A stretch of DNA of 64,000 bases from an uncultured Hyphomonadaceae bacterium. Its GTDB lineage: Bacteria; Pseudomonadota; Alphaproteobacteria; Caulobacterales; Maricaulaceae. Where the stretch lies: NCBI GenBank assembly GCA_913058335.1, contig CAJXPX010000005.1, positions 62,001 through 126,000 on the forward strand, in the 5' to 3' direction. The position numbers and the translations under genes were made by a program. Positions 34,236-43,110 of this stretch are shown here, one piece after another; the first letter of the stretch is position 1, and the number at the start of each line of letters is the position of its first letter. The notes beneath the pieces were generated by a model, which was given only the letters and a program-made list of their open reading frames with translations, was not told the DNA's origin and did no database searches.

Positions 34236-36140
34236 ATGAATAAATACGAAGACACGTATCACCGATGGGAAACGGATCCTTTACAGTTTTGGGATGATGC
34301 ATCGGCGGCTATTGAATGGATGAGATCTCCATCGATTGTTTTTTACGATCGAAAAGGTCCATATGGAACCTGGTTTTCTGATGGCGTATGCAATACTTGT
34401 TTTAATTGTTTAGACAGACATATTATTGATGGCCGCGGTGAACAGCTAGCACTGGTTTATGACAGTCCGATCACAGGGAAAAAATCATCACTGACCTACC
34501 TTGAGGCTAAAGAAGAGGTATCAATACTCGCGCAATTATTGTTGAATCTTGGCGTTAAAAAGGGTGATACAGTCATCATTTACATGCCGATGATACCTCA
34601 AACGGCCCTGGCGATGCTGGCTTGTGCCAGAATAGGAGCTATTCACTCGGTCGTTTTTGGCGGTTTTGCCTCTCAAGAATTATCAGAACGTATTAATGAC
34701 GCGCAACCGAAAATAATACTGTCAGCTTCTTGTGGGATAGAACCGAACCGCGTGGTTGAATATAAACCTCTGCTCGAAGAGGCAATTGAACTTTCCGACC
34801 ATAAACCTGACGCGAACCTGATTTTTCAACGAACTGAATTAGCCGCGAAGTTAGACGGAAATACTTTTCTCGATTGGGATATTGAAATCGCTAAAGTACG
34901 CGAATCCGGTAAACGGGCAGATTGTGTTCCATTAGCCTCGTCCGATCCTCTATATATTTTATACACGTCAGGAACGACCGGACAGCCGAAAGGAGTTGTC
35001 CGCGATAATGGCGGCCATATGGTCGCATTAAAATGGGCGATGAAAAACATTTATAATGTAAACCCCGGCGATGTGTATTGGGCGGCATCTGATTTCGGGT
35101 GGGTAGTCGGACATACCAATATCGTATACGGAGCTCTTTTGCAGGGATGCACAACCATAATTTTTGAAGGAAAACCTATTGGAACGCCAGATGCGGGGGT
35201 TTTCTGGCGGGTAATCGAAGATTACAAGGTCTCTGTCGTGTTTTCAGCGCCTACCGCGTTCCGAGCGATAAAAAAAGAAGATCCGACGGCTTTAGCTCTT
35301 GAAGATCATGATATTTCGTCGTTACATACTTTGTTTTTAGCCGGAGAACGAGCCGATACGGATACGATAATATGGCTTGAAAACAATTTGAATATTCCAG
35401 TGATAGATCATTGGTGGCAGACAGAAAGTGGATGGCCTATGGCTGCCAACCCGATGGGTATTCAGGAATTACCGATAAAATATGGTTCGTCAAGCGTACC
35501 GATGCCAGGGTATACAATTCACATATTGGATGAGAATGGCGACAGTCTGCCGGCGAATACTTTGGGGGCTATCAGCATCAAATTACCATTGCCACCGGGA
35601 TGTTTGATGAGCTTATGGAAGGACGACCAAAGGTTCGTATCGAGTTACCTTGATCAGTACCCCGGATTTTATCACACTGCCGATGCCGGTTATATGGATG
35701 AAGACGGATATTTATTTATCATGTCGCGAACAGATGACATCATTAATGTTGCCGGGCATAGATTGTCGACCGGTGTTATGGAGGACGTTTTGTCTGGTCA
35801 CGAAGATGTGGCAGAGTGTTGTGTTATTGGTATTGCCGACGATCTCAAAGGGCAAATTCCGATAGGAGTTATAGTTTTAAACACGACAACGATCAAACTT
35901 TGTAGCGATATTGAGTCTGAATGTGTACAACGTATACGAAATAAAATTGGTGCTGTAGCCTCACTTAGAACGATCATAACTGTTGACCGACTTCCTAAAA
36001 CACGGTCTGGAAAAATATTACGCGGAACGATGCGCGAAATTATTGATGGTCATGATTGGAAAATGCCCGCAACTATCGACGATCCACAAGTTATGTCGGA
36101 AATTATATCGGTATTTAAAACTCGATCATTACTTGGTTGA
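34236..36140 (+). CDS. Acetyl/propionyl-CoA synthetase (PrpE-like)
   Basis: This 634-residue AMP-forming ligase has the signatures YTSGTTGQPKGVVRD (P-loop), WWQTESGWP, and the acylated lysine in LPKTRSGKILRGTMREI. IGAIHSVVFGGFASQELSERI and the N-terminal DPLQFWDDASAAIEW are close to propionyl-CoA synthetase. It may activate the acetate or propionate formed when acetaldehyde or propanal from the aldolase step is oxidised, because no acylating aldehyde dehydrogenase (XylQ) is present. ATG 34236 is preferred; the frame from 34188 begins at a TTG and adds a non-homologous stretch. It ends the nahE operon. Confidence 0.85.
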   Translation: MNKYEDTYHRWETDPLQFWDDASAAIEWMRSPSIVFYDRKGPYGTWFSDGVCNTCFNCLDRHIIDGRGEQLALVYDSPITGKKSSLTYLEAKEEVSILAQLLLNLGVKKGDTVIIYMPMIPQTALAMLACARIGAIHSVVFGGFASQELSERINDAQPKIILSASCGIEPNRVVEYKPLLEEAIELSDHKPDANLIFQRTELAAKLDGNTFLDWDIEIAKVRESGKRADCVPLASSDPLYILYTSGTTGQPKGVVRDNGGHMVALKWAMKNIYNVNPGDVYWAASDFGWVVGHTNIVYGALLQGCTTIIFEGKPIGTPDAGVFWRVIEDYKVSVVFSAPTAFRAIKKEDPTALALEDHDISSLHTLFLAGERADTDTIIWLENNLNIPVIDHWWQTESGWPMAANPMGIQELPIKYGSSSVPMPGYTIHILDENGDSLPANTLGAISIKLPLPPGCLMSLWKDDQRFVSSYLDQYPGFYHTADAGYMDEDGYLFIMSRTDDIINVAGHRLSTGVMEDVLSGHEDVAECCVIGIADDLKGQIPIGVIVLNTTTIKLCSDIESECVQRIRNKIGAVASLRTIITVDRLPKTRSGKILRGTMREIIDGHDWKMPATIDDPQVMSEIISVFKTRSLLG

Positions 36141-36467
36141 ACAAAACCGGGTTCATTGAAAAAATATAAGAAGAAAAGCGAAGAAAAATTGTAAAAGTCT
36201 GCGGGGAGTAGTCGGAAAATAAATTTGTTGGCACATTTGAAAACCGAACGAATGGGCAGAGGGCAATGGTTTGTTGTTTTCATCCGCGTCGGCTTCTTGG
36301 CATTGGATGGCTTTGTTCGTCTTTCACATAGCAGACAGATGATACGAATTCGAGATATCCAATCCTAATTTACTCTCGCCAATTTAAAAATTGGTGCCCT
36401 ATACAAGGGTTCTGAAAAGTGAACTTGGACAATGCAGCACCAATCACATGGAAAATGAGGTGCAGGA
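36141..36467. other. Intergenic region between convergent genes
   Basis: I see no gene here. A weak inverted pair GCACC / GGTGC lies near 36433-36463 but without a T tract, and no clear terminator for either convergent operon can be assigned. Confidence 0.4.
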
Positions 36468-37475
36468 TTAGTGCTCCAAGACAATTCTATAGCGTGCTTT
36501 GCCGGATTTGAGGCGGGAGATGGCCTCATTGGCTTGATCAAATTTGAAATATTCGACCAAAGGTTTGATATCGTGACGTGTGCAAAATTCGAGCATTTTG
36601 GCCGTCATATTAGGTGACCCGGTATCCGAACCGCCGATCTTTTTTTGCCCTATAACAAGCCCGACGCCAGGAACTGTCATGCCCTTAGTGATCATACCTA
36701 CATGAACCAATTGACCTTGGGGCGCGAGCGCTGCCACATAAAGGTTCCAAGCCAAATTAACGTTTACTGTTGAGATAATGACATCAAAATGATCTTTTAA
36801 TTTTTCAATTTCACTATCATCGCGGTTATTAATGACGCGGTGTGCACCAAGGCTTTTTAGTTCGTCGGTTTTATCCATAGAGCCGGTAAAGGCTGTGACT
36901 TCACATCCCCAGGCTCGCGCGAATTGTATCGCAAGATGACCTAGCCCGCCAATGCCGATCACACCCACGCGGTCAGTCGCTTTGATGTCATAATCTATGA
37001 ACGGCGCGAATACTGTGACACCGCCACAAAAGAGAGGCCCTGCGGAACGCGCATCCATACCATCGGGTAGGGGGATAGCCCAGACACCTTGCACGTATAT
37101 CCGATCTGCAAAACCACCGTGTCGGCCCATGATTGTACGTTTTCTCGTTCCACAACGGTGTTGATGTCCAGCCATACACTGGCTGCAGGTCAGGCAGCTT
37201 TCTGCCGACCACCCGACCCCGACTGTTTGGCCAACTTTAAGATGGGTGATATTTGACCCGAGAGCGCTCACTTCGCCAATCACTTCGTGACCCGGAACAA
37301 GCGGATAGCTGGTTGCACCCCATTCATTGTCGATCATCGACAGGTCTGAATGACAAAGTCCGCAGGCGTTGACTTTAATCTCAACATGGTCGTCTAGCAA
37401 CGGGCCAGGATCATAAGAGAATGTTTCGAGAGGCACACCTGCACTGGGCGCAGCATAAGCTTTAATATCAGGCAC
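36468..37475 (-). CDS. Zinc-dependent alcohol dehydrogenase (CAD/YahK-like)
   Basis: The 335-residue medium-chain dehydrogenase has zinc ligands in ACGLCHSDL and PLVPGHEVIGEV, the structural cysteines in CLTCSQCMAGHQHRC, and the nucleotide motif GIGGLGHLA. These are features of the cinnamyl-alcohol dehydrogenase family, usually NADP-dependent aldehyde reductases or alcohol dehydrogenases. In context it could reduce or oxidise small or aromatic aldehydes. It starts at GTG 37475 with GGAGG upstream, 8 bases after the HpaI aldolase gene, so it belongs to the same minus-strand operon. Confidence 0.85.
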   Translation of the reverse strand: MPDIKAYAAPSAGVPLETFSYDPGPLLDDHVEIKVNACGLCHSDLSMIDNEWGATSYPLVPGHEVIGEVSALGSNITHLKVGQTVGVGWSAESCLTCSQCMAGHQHRCGTRKRTIMGRHGGFADRIYVQGVWAIPLPDGMDARSAGPLFCGGVTVFAPFIDYDIKATDRVGVIGIGGLGHLAIQFARAWGCEVTAFTGSMDKTDELKSLGAHRVINNRDDSEIEKLKDHFDVIISTVNVNLAWNLYVAALAPQGQLVHVGMITKGMTVPGVGLVIGQKKIGGSDTGSPNMTAKMLEFCTRHDIKPLVEYFKFDQANEAISRLKSGKARYRIVLEH

Positions 37476-37483
37476 AAAGCCTC

Positions 37484-38290
37484 CTATAAAGTTGATTGTT
37501 TTTTAAGATGCCTCGCCATTAAGGTTTTGGTATCTACCAGAACCTTTTCAAGACTTGTCATCAATAGCTTGCTGTCAATCGTTACGGCAATGAACGAGGC
37601 TCCTTCATTCATAAGTTCAATCGCAAAGGCGGTATCCATGATTAGCGAACCTGCGGGTTTGCCCAAAGCGGTAATACGGCGCACGCACTCCGTCACGGCT
37701 TCAAGGACTACAGGATCGGCTGTACGGCCAATATACCCCATCGATGCAGCGAGGTCCGCCGCGCCGATAAATACCCCGTCGACTCCTTCAACATTGGTTA
37801 TGGCCTCAAGATTGTCCATTGCGAGTACGGTTTCAATTTGCACCATGATACAGAGTTCAGCATTCGCGCGTTGATAATAATCGTTATAACGTCCCCAGCG
37901 GGCTGCGCGGGACGAGCCAATACCGCGTTCCCCCTGAGGAGGAAAGCGGCACGCTTTTACGATAGAAGTCGCTTGTTCGGGTGTATTTACCATCGGAACC
38001 AGAATGGATCGTGCCCCAGCATCGATTATTTGACGGAGAATTACCGGGTCAGATGACGGTGCGCGTACCAGTTCGTCACAAGCTTGGTATCCTGCGATAG
38101 CTTGTAGTTGAGAATTTAAAGCCGAAGAGTGAGACGCGCCGTGTTCCGCATCGATCACAGCAAAATCATATCCAGCCCCAGCGCAAATCTCTGCGCTTAT
38201 AGAGTTTCCCATAGCTAACCAGACGCCAAGCTGTTTGGTTCTCGTTTGAAGTTTTGCTTTAAACTCGTTTTTTGGAGTCGTCTTTGTCAT
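37484..38290 (-). CDS. hpaI: HpaI-family class II 2-oxo acid aldolase
   Basis: This 268-residue HpcH/HpaI aldolase has the metal and catalytic segments FAVIDAEHGA, VRAPSSDP, RSILVPMVNTPEQA, IMVQIETVLAMDNLE and DGVFIGAADLAASMGY. HpaI cleaves 4-hydroxy-2-oxo acids to pyruvate and an aldehyde. Coupled to HpaH, it would split 4-hydroxy-2-oxopentanoate or -hexanoate to pyruvate plus acetaldehyde or propanal, the job of BphI/XylK in standard meta pathways. ATG 38290 overlaps the HpaH stop codon (ATGA); the longer frame from 38431 lies inside hpaH. Confidence 0.85.
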   Translation of the reverse strand: MTKTTPKNEFKAKLQTRTKQLGVWLAMGNSISAEICAGAGYDFAVIDAEHGASHSSALNSQLQAIAGYQACDELVRAPSSDPVILRQIIDAGARSILVPMVNTPEQATSIVKACRFPPQGERGIGSSRAARWGRYNDYYQRANAELCIMVQIETVLAMDNLEAITNVEGVDGVFIGAADLAASMGYIGRTADPVVLEAVTECVRRITALGKPAGSLIMDTAFAIELMNEGASFIAVTIDSKLLMTSLEKVLVDTKTLMARHLKKQSTL

Positions 38291-39102
38291 ACGGTCGAGT
38301 CCATAAATTGAAAGGAGATCGTTCCGATAGGGCCGAAATCCAGATGGAATAGATCGCCGGGTCTGGCTGGCACCGGCCGCGTGAAGGAGCCGCCAAGGAC
38401 GATATCGCCAGCATTGAGTTGTTCGTTCCAAGGGGCTAGTTTGTTTGCAAGCCAGGCAATACCATTCGCAGGATGACCCAATACACCTGCGGCGAGTCCG
38501 GTTTCTTCAATAACATCGTTTCGCGAGATGATCCCGCCTTGCCACCGCAAATCAACATCATGCGGGCGTATAGGTTCACCGCCTAGCACCACCCCTGCGT
38601 TAGCGGCATTATCTGCTATTGTATCGACAATTTTACGAATATTACCCGTTTCGGAATCAATGCGTTCCAACCGACTGTCGATAATTTCAGCACACGGCAT
38701 GATATGATCTGTTGCTTGTAATACATCATTTATCGTTATTTCGGGACCCTTCAGGGGAGCGTTGAGAACAAAAGCAATCTCTATTTCCACTTTGGGAGTC
38801 ATAAAGTTATCAAATGGTATTTGGTCTCCATTCTCATAAAACATTTCGTCCATCAAGATGCCATAATCGGGTTCCGTTATTTGGGCTACTTTTTGCATTG
38901 CCCGCGACGTAAGGCCAATTTTTCGACCTTTCGCTATCTGCCCCTCTTGTGTTTTTATTCGAACCCATTCTCGACCTACACGGTATCCATCTTCTAGATT
39001 CATATCCGGGAATCGGCTGGAAAATTGCCGGATCGGTACACGACTCTTTTCCGCAGCATGTAATTCATGGGCTAGACTGGATACGGTTTTATCGTTGAAC
39101 AT
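38287..39102 (-). CDS. hpaH: 2-Oxo-enoate hydratase (HpaH-like)
   Basis: At 271 residues the protein matches HpaH: GRKIGLTSRAMQKVAQI, EPDYGILMDEMF, DTIADNAANAGVVLGG, HPANGIAWLANKLAPW and the tail GGSFTRPVPARPGD. HpaH hydrates 2-oxohept-4-ene-1,7-dioate in homoprotocatechuate breakdown, but relatives accept 2-hydroxypenta-2,4-dienoate. As the only hydratase besides the XylI-like decarboxylase, it probably carries the XylJ step here. It is coupled to hpaI through a four-base overlap. No homoprotocatechuate dioxygenase or other hpa genes are nearby, so the pair seems recruited. Confidence 0.85.
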   Translation of the reverse strand: MFNDKTVSSLAHELHAAEKSRVPIRQFSSRFPDMNLEDGYRVGREWVRIKTQEGQIAKGRKIGLTSRAMQKVAQITEPDYGILMDEMFYENGDQIPFDNFMTPKVEIEIAFVLNAPLKGPEITINDVLQATDHIMPCAEIIDSRLERIDSETGNIRKIVDTIADNAANAGVVLGGEPIRPHDVDLRWQGGIISRNDVIEETGLAAGVLGHPANGIAWLANKLAPWNEQLNAGDIVLGGSFTRPVPARPGDLFHLDFGPIGTISFQFMDSTV

Positions 39103-39161
39103 TTGAATATGATAGTTTTAAAAACTGAGTTTCATCGGATTGGTCGCCCGGCCTCCTCATA

Positions 39162-40016
39162 TTACAATGATGCGCCGAAATGGCGCTCCATCATCGGACG
39201 CATTAAATCCCATCGTTCAAGCTGTGCCCAGTGCCCACATTTATCCAAGACCAAAAGTTCCGCATTTTTTAAATGTTCTATCAAATATAAACTGGTTTCC
39301 AACGGGACAATGCGATCCTGACGGCCATGAAAAATGAGGAGTTTCTGAGGTATTTTTTTTAGGATGCTCGGTGCCATAATCAAACTTTCCATCCCGCCTT
39401 GCATCGAGCCAAACATTTTTTCATGATTTTCGCGCACAGCGGGATCAGTGGCAATTTTGAAACGTTTCTCCACGATACTTTCCATGCCGGTAAATTTATC
39501 TGGATCATGAGCGAAACTGTGCATCATTTGACGATAACGCGCCTTGCGCGGGTCGGCGTAGAATGAAAGCAAATTGGCGAGTTCGGGGGTGCGAGTAAAA
39601 GGTGCGCCGATAGCGCCCATTAAGACGGAGTCAACGAAACGATTGGGCGCTTCACACAGCAATTGCAAGGCTAGGGCACCGCCCATGGAGTTACCGACTA
39701 AGAAAGCTTTCTCTATGCCAAGTTCATCCATCATACCGAGCACTTGCTTTACACGTTCGCCGATCCATCCCATTATATGCCAAGGTTGCGGAGTGGGTAT
39801 GTCGGTCTTACCAAAACCACAGAGATCGGGCGCAACAACATAGAAGTTTTCGGCCAAATCCGGCATTATCGATTCCCAGTTTGCGGCGGCGTTTACGCCC
39901 GGCCCAGCGCCGTGTAACAACACTAAAGGAGGTGCCGTATTTTTACCCGCAACTAAAACATGCGATGTTATATCGCCGGAAATGACTTTGCGTTCTTCTA
40001 TATTTGCTTTTCCCAT
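39162..40016 (-). CDS. Meta-cleavage product hydrolase-like alpha/beta hydrolase
   Basis: The 284-residue protein has oxyanion segment HGAGPGVNAAANW, nucleophile serine in VGNSMGGALAL, acid in FHGRQDRIVP and histidine in DKCGHWAQLERW. These are the marks of C-C bond hydrolases of the BphD/XylF/CumD class acting on extradiol fission products. It is a second such enzyme beside xylF, perhaps for a bulkier product from a different substrate. It lies upstream of hpaH on the same strand with a 59-base gap, so probably in the same operon as hpaH, hpaI and the alcohol dehydrogenase. Confidence 0.82.
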   Translation of the reverse strand: MGKANIEERKVISGDITSHVLVAGKNTAPPLVLLHGAGPGVNAAANWESIMPDLAENFYVVAPDLCGFGKTDIPTPQPWHIMGWIGERVKQVLGMMDELGIEKAFLVGNSMGGALALQLLCEAPNRFVDSVLMGAIGAPFTRTPELANLLSFYADPRKARYRQMMHSFAHDPDKFTGMESIVEKRFKIATDPAVRENHEKMFGSMQGGMESLIMAPSILKKIPQKLLIFHGRQDRIVPLETSLYLIEHLKNAELLVLDKCGHWAQLERWDLMRPMMERHFGASL

Positions 40017-40232
40017 GAGATTTTTTCCTGAATGAGTTATGATACAATGGATTGTGACTGCGCGTTCTATTATGAGGAAAGCATATTATATAGTCAAACA
40101 ATATCATCTATGATTACGTCACAATGCAACTGTATGATCTTCTTAGAATGTCGTCTTTACTTCTAATATGAACTTGGCTCATTGATCGGTAATTTTACCG
40201 AGGCGGTTTTATTGAAAACCGTGCCAAGCGCC

Positions 40233-41096
40233 TTAAGGTTCGGCGAGGAAGCTGCTCAATACGTCATTGAACTCGTCAGCGGCTTCATATTGTGGCCAAT
40301 GGGCCGCGGCGCTTTTCATGATATATAATTCGCTATTTGGTATTTTAAGATTGGCGTTTCGTGCACATTCTGTATCGTGTACAGGGTTGTCATCCGTCCA
40401 GATGAGCAAGGTTGGTTGCTGAATTTTCGATAATGGTATCAAGAATTCATCGTGTTGCCCAATCATGCTTAAAACTCGTGGCGCTGCTTCTTTTGAACCT
40501 TTGGCACGGTAAAACGATAGCCGGGTATTGACTAATTCGTCCGTGAGACACCTTTCTTGGTTGGCAGGGTGGAAGAGCCATTCCATTCGTTTTTTAACAC
40601 TGGCGAATGTTGGTGGACCTTGTGTCGACGCCTGTTTTGATAAAGTAACCAGGGTCTCTAAATCTTGCCTTCCCTTATCCGTAACTATGGGTAGACCAGC
40701 TGCGGTATTTAAGTTCAACTTTAAGACCCGATTTGGGTATTTAACGCTAAATAAGCCAGCAATCCATCCGCCTAGAGATTCTCCCGATAAATGCGCTGCC
40801 TCTAAATCCATAGCGTTCATTAATTCGGCCAATTGTTCAACCAATACAGTGGGAGAGTAATCGATCACCGGTTTATTCGATAATCCCATGCCAAGAAAAT
40901 CGAAAGAAACGACATGAAACTGATTTGAGAGAGAAACGAGGTTTTTGGCATACGCTTCTAAATGTCCACCTATACCATGCATGAAAATTAAGGGGGGCAA
41001 GCTTTTATCTCCCGCTTGGGCGACCCGAATCTCACCGAAAGATAAGGTTTCGATAAAAGATATTTCAGCGCCGAGATAATCCAACCAGAGAGACAT
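40233..41096 (-). CDS. Alpha/beta hydrolase, meta-cleavage hydrolase family
   Basis: This 287-residue hydrolase has IFMHGIGGHLEAYAKN, the nucleophile elbow LSGESLGGWIAG, the acid in IWTDDNPVHD and the histidine in AAAHWPQYE. It resembles the C-C hydrolase group but lacks the GPGV oxyanion segment and the GHWxQ histidine motif, so it may instead be an esterase or accept another substrate. It is the third alpha/beta hydrolase in the cluster. It is divergent from the fifth oxygenase set; 216 bases without an evident gene separate it from the next hydrolase gene. Confidence 0.75.
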   Translation of the reverse strand: MSLWLDYLGAEISFIETLSFGEIRVAQAGDKSLPPLIFMHGIGGHLEAYAKNLVSLSNQFHVVSFDFLGMGLSNKPVIDYSPTVLVEQLAELMNAMDLEAAHLSGESLGGWIAGLFSVKYPNRVLKLNLNTAAGLPIVTDKGRQDLETLVTLSKQASTQGPPTFASVKKRMEWLFHPANQERCLTDELVNTRLSFYRAKGSKEAAPRVLSMIGQHDEFLIPLSKIQQPTLLIWTDDNPVHDTECARNANLKIPNSELYIMKSAAAHWPQYEAADEFNDVLSSFLAEP

Positions 41097-41372
41097 ATGG
41101 GATCCTTAAATATAAATTAGTCGCAAAAATTCGAGAAAAACTTGAGAGTGATAGACTCCGATGCGGTCAGATCAATCAACTTTTCATGGATTAATCGATT
41201 GATCAAATTCACTCACTTATGGGTGTTTAGAATACATGATGATTTATTACATTTGACAAACTAGCATATGCATTGCATATAAGGCAATTAATAATTGATG
41301 TGAAATAACACGGTTGATTGGCAATCATTAGCTTAGTTGTTTGGCGAACTGTATTTTAAAAAGGGGTGAAAT
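41097..41372. promoter_or_regulatory. Divergent promoter region with 15-base palindrome
   Basis: The AT-rich gap between the hydrolase (minus) and oxygenase (plus) genes holds a perfect palindrome ATATGCA-T-TGCATAT at 41266-41280, about 95 bases before the oxygenase start. It is a likely regulator site; it shares TGCAT with the TTGCATAT elements at 3201 and 24014. AAAAAGGGGTG is the ribosome binding site before GTG 41373. Confidence 0.5.
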
Positions 41373-42548
41373 GTGTCCGACGTAACCTTAGACTGGCCTC
41401 AAGAGTACAACAAAGTGCCAAAGGAAGCTTTCACGCGACACGATATTTACAAAGCGGAGCTTGAGCGAATATTCTATGGCCCCGAATGGCATCCTATCGC
41501 GCACGCAGCCGAAGTGCCTAATAAAGGCGATTTTAAAACAACGCGCCTTGCGGAAGTGCCGTTGATCGTCACACACAGTCAAGACGGAGATATTCGCGTT
41601 TTCTTCAATTCATGTTCTCACCGAGGGAACCAAGTGGAAACGGCTTTAAGAGGGAATAAAACGGAATTTGAATGCCCGTATCATAGGTGGCTATTCAATA
41701 CTGAAGGCGATTTAATTGGTTGTCCTAATGCGAAAGAATTTTCTCCGGGTTTCGAGAAAAAAGACTACCCATTAGAACAGCCGCGCACGGAATTATTTAT
41801 GGGCGTTGTCTTCGTAACCTTTTCTGACAAAACCTGTAGCTTAACTGAATTTTTGGGTGAATTGACCTCCACATTCAAGGATCTTTTACTCGGTGATGGG
41901 CAGCTGAAACTCCTTGGTTATCAAAAGGTCCGATATAAATCCAATTGGAAATCTTACAACGATAATGACGGATATCACGCGCCCCTTCTGCATAAAGCCT
42001 TTAGAATGTTGAACTGGCAAGGTGGAAAAGGTCGGCAATATAACGCCACTATTCGCGGTCACTTAGGCTTCGAGTCGGCCTTAACTGTTGCGAGTGGGAC
42101 AAAAACGTTAAAAGATAACTCCATATTGGAGTTCAAAGGGTCCGACCCGTCTAAAGGGTCGTGTATTGTTGGATTGTTTCCCACCTTTGTCGCGACTAAA
42201 CATTTGGATGTTTGTAATTTGCGTTTCGCCAACCCGGATGGCCCCGATCATATAGAAGTTCATTACGCGTATTTTGCTCACGTTGATGATGATGATGAAA
42301 TGGTACAACATCGCGTTCGTCAAAGTTCCAATTTACTCGGTCCAAGTGGGTTGGTGAGCATGGAGGACGCCTCCGTCTTTCATCGAATACACATCGGAAA
42401 CCACACGCCCGGAAATGCTGTTTTTCAAAAAGGTGTGCACGATACAAAATCAATACCTGAAACCATGATGCAAAATGACGAAACCGGCCAGCTGAAACGA
42501 TGGGAATATTATCGTGAAGTTATGGGTTTCCAGCGGAAGGGAGCCTGA
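41373..42548 (+). CDS. Ring-hydroxylating oxygenase, alpha subunit (fifth set, aromatic-acid type)
   Basis: The 391-residue protein is shorter than the other four alpha subunits. Rieske ligands are C81, H83, C101 and H104; the iron motif is YNDNDGYHAPLLHKAF. EWHPIAHAAEVPNKGDF, LLGYQKVRYKSNWKSY and NLLGPSGLVSMEDASVFHR place it among aromatic-acid oxygenases of the anthranilate/salicylate/benzoate-related branch, but not close to any one enzyme I can name. A XylL-type dehydrogenase follows, so its product may be a carboxy-diol. It starts at GTG 41373 with AAGGGGTG upstream; the ATG at 41371 is out of frame. Confidence 0.82.
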   Translation: MSDVTLDWPQEYNKVPKEAFTRHDIYKAELERIFYGPEWHPIAHAAEVPNKGDFKTTRLAEVPLIVTHSQDGDIRVFFNSCSHRGNQVETALRGNKTEFECPYHRWLFNTEGDLIGCPNAKEFSPGFEKKDYPLEQPRTELFMGVVFVTFSDKTCSLTEFLGELTSTFKDLLLGDGQLKLLGYQKVRYKSNWKSYNDNDGYHAPLLHKAFRMLNWQGGKGRQYNATIRGHLGFESALTVASGTKTLKDNSILEFKGSDPSKGSCIVGLFPTFVATKHLDVCNLRFANPDGPDHIEVHYAYFAHVDDDDEMVQHRVRQSSNLLGPSGLVSMEDASVFHRIHIGNHTPGNAVFQKGVHDTKSIPETMMQNDETGQLKRWEYYREVMGFQRKGA

Positions 42549-42550
42549 AA

Positions 42551-43045
42551 TTGATTGCGGCGAAAATAAAAGATGCGATTACAGGGTTGAATGCCAACTA
42601 TATTTCAGCTCTCGATAATAAAAACATGCAAGACTGGTTGGCGGCATTTTCAAAAACGTATGAAGCCTCATATATTTGTACGTCGGCTGACAATTCTGAA
42701 AACGATCTTCCTGTGTCGATGATGTATGATGATAGTCGTAACCGACTCGAGGATCGGGCCACCTATATTACCGATATCTGGGCGGGCACGTTTCAGGATT
42801 ATCGCACTCGCCATTTCACACAATTGCTTTCAGTTGCGGATATAGGCTCCGGGAAATTTGCGGCCAAAACCAGTTTTCAGGTTTTTTTCACGCCGGATGA
42901 AACCGGGGTGTCGGAAATTTTAGCAGTCGGTGTGTATGAGGATATAATCGAGTTTAATCCAAAGGATTGTAGCTGTCTCTTTGTGTCTAGAAAAGCGGTA
43001 ACAGATACAGGCGTTCTACCGAGATACTTAGTCTACCCAATTTGA
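42551..43045 (+). CDS. Ring-hydroxylating oxygenase, beta subunit (fifth set)
   Basis: The 164-residue NTF2-fold small subunit begins at TTG 42551, two bases after the alpha stop, with AAGGGAG 7 bases before it. NANYISALDNKNMQDWLAAF, MMYDDSRNRLEDRATYI and DYRTRHFTQLLSV are typical of this family. It pairs with the preceding alpha subunit and precedes the XylL-like dehydrogenase. Confidence 0.82.
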   Translation: MIAAKIKDAITGLNANYISALDNKNMQDWLAAFSKTYEASYICTSADNSENDLPVSMMYDDSRNRLEDRATYITDIWAGTFQDYRTRHFTQLLSVADIGSGKFAAKTSFQVFFTPDETGVSEILAVGVYEDIIEFNPKDCSCLFVSRKAVTDTGVLPRYLVYPI

Positions 43046-43110
43046 AATAAATTGCAGGACAATTTTCATGGGCATCAGATGAAATACAAAGACAGGGAAT
43101 CGGCAGAATA

